DNA from: an uncultured Phycisphaerales bacterium
GTDB taxonomy: Bacteria; Planctomycetota; Phycisphaerae; Phycisphaerales; SM1A02
Assembly (NCBI GenBank): GCA_905480395.1
Contig: CAJQQE010000039.1
Coordinates: forward strand, 1 to 64,000
Direction: 5' to 3'
DNA length: 64,000 nucleotides
In this document: positions 59,953 through 64,000 of the stretch, one piece after another
Numbering within the stretch: the stretch's first letter is position 1
Layout: every line of letters starts with the position of its first letter
The notes under the pieces: generated by a model
Database searches by the model: none
Told to the model about the DNA's origin: nothing
The model's input: the letters and a program-made list of their open reading frames with translations, nothing else
Position numbers and translations under genes: made by a program

Positions 59953-60471
59953 ATGGCCAGTTTCAATCAAGTCATTCTCATCGGAAATCTCACCCGCGAT
60001 GTCGAATTGCGGCATACGCCCTCCAACCAAACCGTCGCCAACATCGGTCTGGCGACCAATCGTCAGTACCAGACCAAAGACGGAGAACGCCGGGAAGAGG
60101 TGACCTTCGTCGATTGCGAAGCGTGGGGCCGCCAGGCTGAAGTCATGGCCCAGTACCTCTCCAAGGGCCGCCCGGTCATGATCCAGGGCCGACTCAAGTT
60201 GGACTCTTGGCAGGACAAAGACGGCGGGAACCGCTCCAAGCTCAAGGTCGTAGTTGAAAACTTCCAGTTCCTCGGCAGCCGAGAAGGTGGCGGTGCCGGT
60301 AGCGGTGGAAACAGTGCTGGCGAAAATAGTGCTGGCGAGCGATATCAGTCTGCCGGAGCCCCGTCCGGCGGCGGCTATCAGGGCGGTGGAAACCAGAAAT
60401 CAAGCAGCCCGTCCGGCGGCCAAGACGGCGGGAGCCACCAGGCGGTCGACGACTCGGATATTCCGTTCTGA
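59953..60471 (+). CDS. ssb: Single-stranded DNA-binding protein
   Basis: 172 residues. The OB-fold covers residues about 1-112 (MASFNQVILIGNLTRDVELR, FVDCEAWGRQAEVMAQYLSK, GRPVMIQGRLKLDSWQDKDG). A Gly/Ser-rich flexible linker follows, and the acidic tip DDSDIPF is kept, the docking site for repair and replication partners. Position between rpsF and rplI is conserved in many bacteria. Confidence 0.96.
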   Translation: MASFNQVILIGNLTRDVELRHTPSNQTVANIGLATNRQYQTKDGERREEVTFVDCEAWGRQAEVMAQYLSKGRPVMIQGRLKLDSWQDKDGGNRSKLKVVVENFQFLGSREGGGAGSGGNSAGENSAGERYQSAGAPSGGGYQGGGNQKSSSPSGGQDGGSHQAVDDSDIPF

Positions 60472-60594
60472 GGCTCTGGGGCAAGCGATTGCCGATCAGC
60501 GATCGTCATCTTGAAGAAGGCCGATTCGCCTCTGATTCCCCTGACGGCACCCGTAGTTCACATTGAAATGCGGCCAAATACCGACCATCCGACC

Positions 60595-60624
60595 GATCCG
60601 GCCCTTCCTTGGAAGGGCCGGATC
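60595..60624. repeat. Perfect 30-bp inverted repeat between ssb and rplI
   Basis: GATCCGGCCCTTCC and its exact complement GGAAGGGCCGGATC flank only TT. As RNA this gives a strong hairpin; as DNA a near-perfect palindrome. It lies where rpsR is often found. No T-run follows. It could end the ssb transcript, protect an mRNA end, or be a protein-binding site. Confidence 0.7.
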
Positions 60625-60704
60625 TGTCATACTGCCGGATTCGTCGCTGGGGCCGGCCTTGTCGTGCTGGCTCCTAACCCGGAAACGAGGACAGCGAGAC
60701 CACA

Positions 60705-61334
60705 ATGCCAGCACCATCGAATCGAACCATCACCCTTCTGCTCAACCGCAACGTCGAAAGCCTCGGCATCGTGGGCGACGTCGTCACGGTCAAGCCCGGG
60801 TACGCCCGGAACTACCTACTTCCCCTCGGCATCGCTGAGGCACCGACCGACGAGCGAATCGCCGCGCTACAGTCCGCCCGGGCCGAGGCACACGCCGAAC
60901 TCGAGCAGGTCAGAGGCAAGCGTAAGACGATCATTGGCGCGCTCGAAGAGCTCACCGCCACCCTCATCCGCAGTTGTAATGACCGCGGTGTGCTTTACGG
61001 CTCCGTGACCCAGCGAGACATCTCAGATGCCTTGATTGCACTCGGCCATGCTGTTGACGAGCGAGCGGTCCGACTGGCCAACCCGATTCGTCGAGTGGGT
61101 GATTACCCGGTGACCATCCAATTCGAGAAGGATCTTCGGGCAGAAATCCAAGTCGTCGTCGAAGCCGACCGAAGCCTTTCCGAAGAATCTGAAGAAATGG
61201 AATTCGACAACGAAGGCGAGCTCATCGAGCCCAGCAAGAAACGGAAGCCCGAGCCCGACGAGCACGGTGCCGAGGAATCGACGGAAGACGCATCCGAAAA
61301 CACGGACGCCGAAACCGAGACTGCCGAGGCCTGA
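60705..61334 (+). CDS. rplI: 50S ribosomal protein bL9 with acidic tail
   Basis: 209 residues against a usual 148. The N-terminal domain LLNRNVESLGIVGDVVTVKP and YARNYLLPLGIAEAPTDERI is the bL9 signature, then the long helix and the C-terminal domain (GSVTQRDISDALIALGHAVD, IRRVGDYPVTIQFEKDL). The last about 55 residues are very acidic (Glu/Asp/Ser) and outside the normal fold. bL9 binds 23S rRNA near the L1 stalk base. Confidence 0.93.
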   Translation: MPAPSNRTITLLLNRNVESLGIVGDVVTVKPGYARNYLLPLGIAEAPTDERIAALQSARAEAHAELEQVRGKRKTIIGALEELTATLIRSCNDRGVLYGSVTQRDISDALIALGHAVDERAVRLANPIRRVGDYPVTIQFEKDLRAEIQVVVEADRSLSEESEEMEFDNEGELIEPSKKRKPEPDEHGAEESTEDASENTDAETETAEA

Positions 61335-61395
61335 GTCGGCATCCCGACCGAATCCAAGAGATCAAGACCCCGGAGCCGCTCCGGGCTGTAGAATC

Positions 61396-61437
61396 AACGC
61401 GACTCCCGAGCATCAGGCTCGCGGGTCGCGTTCTTTG
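61396..61437 (+). terminator. Terminator after rplI
   Basis: AACGCGAC (from 61396) pairs with GTCGCGTT (to 61432) and an inner CGAGC/GCTCG arm, followed by CTTTGG. The stem is strong and the T-run short. It closes the ribosomal series. Confidence 0.7.
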
Positions 61438-61574
61438 GTAAAAAATTGGACCGGCGAATATTGAGCAAGATCCCGCCCCTGACCGATACGACTTCCGACA
61501 CCAGTTCGCCTGACGTCCCGTCGCCTCGATCGTCAGAGCCGGCGACCGCTCAGGAAATCAGGAGCAGATCGAAG

Positions 61575-61946
61575 ATGCAGACCACGGTCATTCCCACCCG
61601 TCACACCCTCCCGAATACCCGCTCCTCCATCACCCACAAGTTTGCCATCGCCGGCCACGAGGGTTATCTGACCATCGGCCTCTTCGACAACGGCCAGCCG
61701 GGCGAGGTGTTCATCAAGATGAGCAAGGAAGGGTCCACCCTTTCTGGCTTGATCCAAGGGTTCTGTCGCGCCTTCAGCTTGGCCCTACAGCATGGTCTGA
61801 GCCCCGCCGATGCGGTCGAACGATTCCGTGGAATGCGATTCGAGCCCATGGGGCCAACCTCCAATCCTGAGATTCCGGAAGCATCGAGCATTCTGGACTA
61901 CGTTGCTCGCTACATCGACCGGCACTTTGTTCACATGGACCAGTGA
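61575..61946 (+). CDS. Free-standing TSCPD domain of the B12-dependent ribonucleotide reductase type
   Basis: 123 residues from ATG at 61575, with AGGAG about 11 bases upstream. The whole protein matches the C-terminal domain of class II ribonucleotide reductase NrdJ: SITHKFAIAGHEGYLTIGLF, GQPGEVFIKMSKEGSTLSGL, FSLALQHGLSPADAVERFRG and MRFEPMGPTSNPEIPEASSI. In NrdJ this domain sits after the catalytic barrel. Here it stands alone with no reductase gene beside it, and it lacks the Cys-rich tail. It could complement a split NrdJ encoded elsewhere (as NrdJb in pseudomonads), or act as a regulator. A longer frame opening at 61446 adds a Ser/Thr/Pro-rich part without a ribosome site. Confidence 0.8.
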   Translation: MQTTVIPTRHTLPNTRSSITHKFAIAGHEGYLTIGLFDNGQPGEVFIKMSKEGSTLSGLIQGFCRAFSLALQHGLSPADAVERFRGMRFEPMGPTSNPEIPEASSILDYVARYIDRHFVHMDQ

Positions 61947-62060
61947 CCTGGCGTGGGCCTCTTGCCTCGAGCGCGATTTTGAGCGTGGCGTGGGCGAGCG
62001 GACCCAGCAAACCCTGAATCCTGAGTAGGGTGACGACGAGGCGAGTGGTATCATGAGGTC

Positions 62061-63836
62061 ATGGATCACCCGACTCGAACCGCCACCTACCAAGACCTCT
62101 GCGCCGCGGCCACGCAACGCGTGGTCAAGATACTGGCGGCGGATCTCCGGGCGCGGAAGAACGATTCGGCGTTGATCATCGACGTCCGCGACCCAAACGA
62201 ATGGCAGGATGGCATCGTTCCCGGTGCACTGCTCATCTCCCGCGGGACCCTTGAGAAAGAAATCGTCAAACACGCCGGTGATCACCAGACCCCAATCTGT
62301 CTCTACTGCGCGACCGGAAATCGCAGCCTGCTGGCCGCCGTCACCCTTCAATCCATGGGGTACTCAGACGTCCAAAGCATCGAAGGTGGATTCGCGGCGT
62401 GGCAAGCGGAAGGCCTTGAGATCGCCGCCGGTCCCTCAAGTGCGGCCCAACCAGCGGACCAATCCCCACTCGATGCCGAGGACTGGGCGTCCATTCGAAA
62501 GAACTTTGCGATCACCGGACGAACCGTGGAAGTACTTGATGGTTCGGTCCGGCCACTGATCTATCTCGACCACGCCGCCACGACCCACCCTCCCGATTTC
62601 GCAATCGACGAACTCAAGCGATTCCTGAGCCTTGATTACGCCAACGTCCATCGGGCCTCCTATCAACTCGCACGCCGTTCAACGCTTCGGTTTGAAGATG
62701 CCTACCGAACTTGCGGTGGATTCGTCGGTGCCGACATCAAGCATCACTGCGTCATTTTTACTTCGAATACCACGGCCGCCTGCGAGATCGTGGCGCACGC
62801 GATGGCGCCGCGCCCTGGCGCGGTCCTCGTGACGGATCTTGAACATCACAGCAGCGATCTTCCCCACCGCAGGCGAGGCGACATCGTTCGCGTCGGACTC
62901 GACGCCCAGCAACGACTCGATATGGCATCCCTCCGCGAGGTGCTTGAGAAAGAGAACGTCAAGCTGGTCTCGGTGACCGGCGCGGCGAACGTGACCGGCT
63001 GGATGCCGCCCATCCACGAGATTGCCGCGATTGCCCACGAACATGGCGCCCTGATCTGCGTCGACGCCGCGCAGTTGATCGCCCATGCCCCGATCGAGAT
63101 GGGCAAGCCTGGCGAGCCAACCTCGATCGACTTCCTCGTCGCGGCCGGCCACAAGGCCTATGCCCCCTTCGGCGCTGGCTTCCTGGTCGGCCCCCGAGAG
63201 GTTCTCGACTCCGTTGATCCCGTCGTGCCCGGCGGCGGCGTCGCGGCCAGCGTGAGCGAACATGAAGCCGTCTGGCTTCCCAGCCCGGATCGCCACCAGT
63301 TTGGCACGCCCAACGTTGGTGGTGCCATCGGCATGTCGGTGATGCTTGGGTTGCTGATGCGAATCGGCATGGACGAAGTTCGTCGTCACGAGTTAAAACT
63401 CCTTCACCGAATGATCGACGGGCTCACTTCGATGGGCGGCGTCACGCTCTACGGTCCACCCGAACTCGAAGACCGAGTCGGCATCGTCCCGTTCAACGTC
63501 GACGGGGTCTCGGACATGCTCACCGCCGCGGTACTCGGCGAGGAATTCGGAGTCGCGGTTCGCAACGGACGGTTCTGTTCTCACGTTCACAGCGAGCGAC
63601 TTCTCGGCGAAAGTGAAACTCGTGGCGCGGTTCGTGCCTCGATCGGCCTCTTCAATGACGAATCCGACATTGACGCCTTTCTGGCCGCCGTCGACGTGGT
63701 TCGGCGGCGAGCCTGGAAGGGAACCTACACCGAACGTGGCGGACAGGTCTCCGGACAAGGCACGAGTCGGTGCGCCGACAACTGGATGGAGAGCGCTGGT
63801 GATGCGACTCAAACGAGTCCTTCGTCAAACGCCTGA
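62061..63836 (+). CDS. Rhodanese-cysteine desulfurase fusion
   Basis: 591 residues. Residues 1-125 are a rhodanese domain with LIIDVRDPNEWQDGIVPGAL and the active loop CATGNR (Cys83). Residues about 165-550 are a class V aminotransferase of the NifS/SufS type: IYLDHAATTHPP, VHRASYQLARRS, VSVTGAANVTGWMPPIHEIA, CVDAAQLIAH, PLP Lys365 in AAGHKAYAPFGAGFLVG and a Cys506 in NGRFCSHVH where SufS-like enzymes carry the persulfide Cys. Desulfurases take sulfur from cysteine; rhodaneses pass it on, so the fusion suggests sulfur relay in one chain. The last 40 residues are Gly/Ser-rich. No suf or isc genes are nearby. Confidence 0.85.
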   Translation: MDHPTRTATYQDLCAAATQRVVKILAADLRARKNDSALIIDVRDPNEWQDGIVPGALLISRGTLEKEIVKHAGDHQTPICLYCATGNRSLLAAVTLQSMGYSDVQSIEGGFAAWQAEGLEIAAGPSSAAQPADQSPLDAEDWASIRKNFAITGRTVEVLDGSVRPLIYLDHAATTHPPDFAIDELKRFLSLDYANVHRASYQLARRSTLRFEDAYRTCGGFVGADIKHHCVIFTSNTTAACEIVAHAMAPRPGAVLVTDLEHHSSDLPHRRRGDIVRVGLDAQQRLDMASLREVLEKENVKLVSVTGAANVTGWMPPIHEIAAIAHEHGALICVDAAQLIAHAPIEMGKPGEPTSIDFLVAAGHKAYAPFGAGFLVGPREVLDSVDPVVPGGGVAASVSEHEAVWLPSPDRHQFGTPNVGGAIGMSVMLGLLMRIGMDEVRRHELKLLHRMIDGLTSMGGVTLYGPPELEDRVGIVPFNVDGVSDMLTAAVLGEEFGVAVRNGRFCSHVHSERLLGESETRGAVRASIGLFNDESDIDAFLAAVDVVRRRAWKGTYTERGGQVSGQGTSRCADNWMESAGDATQTSPSSNA

Positions 63837-63889
63837 TCATCCCAGTATCTCGCCGATAGATACTGCAATCACGAGCCTGAGATTTCTCC

Positions 63890-64000
63890 ATGACCAATGC
63901 CAGCAAGATTGTCTGCGACCAATGCGAGCGAACGTTCCCGATTGAGCCTGGGGTCGCCAAGATGCCCTGCCCCTATTGCGGCGATATCAATCGAACCGGT
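63890..64000 (+). CDS. Zinc-ribbon protein, 3' part outside window
   Basis: ATG at 63890 opens a frame of 37 codons that runs off the window. It begins MTNASKIVCDQCERTFPIEP and continues with CPYCGD, giving CxxC-16-CxxC, a zinc ribbon. Such a start is common in Planctomycetota membrane or regulatory proteins with an N-terminal zinc ribbon; the rest cannot be known. Confidence 0.65.
   Translation, partial: MTNASKIVCDQCERTFPIEPGVAKMPCPYCGDINRTG

Noticed and set aside
1-64000. Prophage, insertion sequence or defence island
   Set aside because: No transposase, integrase, phage structural or defence gene was recognised; gene order and composition are uniform.

Overview
The window comes from a Gram-negative, flagellated member of the Planctomycetota, most likely class Phycisphaerae. 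This is inference from several lines: high GC; secreted proteins ending either in dockerin-like EF-hand pairs (two DxNxDG...W units) or in a short PEP-CTERM-like tail (P-x-P-G, hydrophobic stretch, RRRR); outer-membrane assembly genes (BamD-like, LptE-like); peptidoglycan elongation genes (RodA, PBP2); and frequent ATGA/TTGA overlaps between consecutive genes. No insertion sequence, prophage or CRISPR array was seen.

Layout. 1-2.5 kb: a secreted protein (partial), a CoA-transferase B subunit without its A partner, and a DUF1080 lipoprotein. 2.5-14.9 kb: one minus-strand flagellar block, in transcription order fliL, fliN, fliO-like, fliP, fliQ, fliR, flhB, flhA, flhF, flhG, a small membrane protein and a FliA/WhiG-type sigma factor closed by a terminator. 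A lipid kinase lies just upstream. 16-19.9 kb: bamD-like, lptE-like, ftsH. 19.9-23.2 kb: two paralogous membrane proteins around a UGA-interrupted DUF167 gene, then a short uvrC. 23.4-25.8 kb: a Cys-rich tandem-repeat lipoprotein, a DUF4920 lipoprotein and dihydroorotase. 25.8-29.8 kb: a vanadium-haloperoxidase-like secreted protein, an MMPL transporter remnant and a PEP-CTERM-like protein. 29.9-37.5 kb: dinG-type helicase, rsmG, rodA, mrdA and a metallo-hydrolase. 37.7-49.7 kb: ychF, a DUF4190/hemolysin III chimera, DoxX, a TerB-like/Coq4-like protein, and a run of small or secreted genes. 49.7-55.3 kb: glycosyltransferase, aat, aldo/keto reductase, aldehyde dehydrogenase and an Arg-rich repeat protein. 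55.8-61.4 kb: tRNA-Gln followed by the housekeeping series glmU (N-terminal half only), prs, rplY, pth, rpsF, ssb, rplI. 61.5-64 kb: a free-standing NrdJ-type TSCPD domain, a rhodanese-cysteine desulfurase fusion and a zinc-ribbon gene cut by the window edge.

How the genes work together. The flagellar block supplies the export gate (FliPQR-FlhAB), a rotor component (FliN), FliL, the FlhF/FlhG placement pair and a flagellar-type sigma factor. BamD/LptE serve the outer membrane, RodA/PBP2 build the wall, and FtsH does membrane quality control. The last 8 kb is translation and nucleotide metabolism.

I did not see one clear multi-gene undescribed system. The strongest leads are single unusual proteins: the TerB-like/Coq4-like protein, the rhodanese-desulfurase fusion, the orphan TSCPD domain, the UGA-interrupted DUF167 gene, the DUF4190/hemolysin III chimera, the Cys-repeat lipoprotein, and FlhB with NPEH in place of NPTH.
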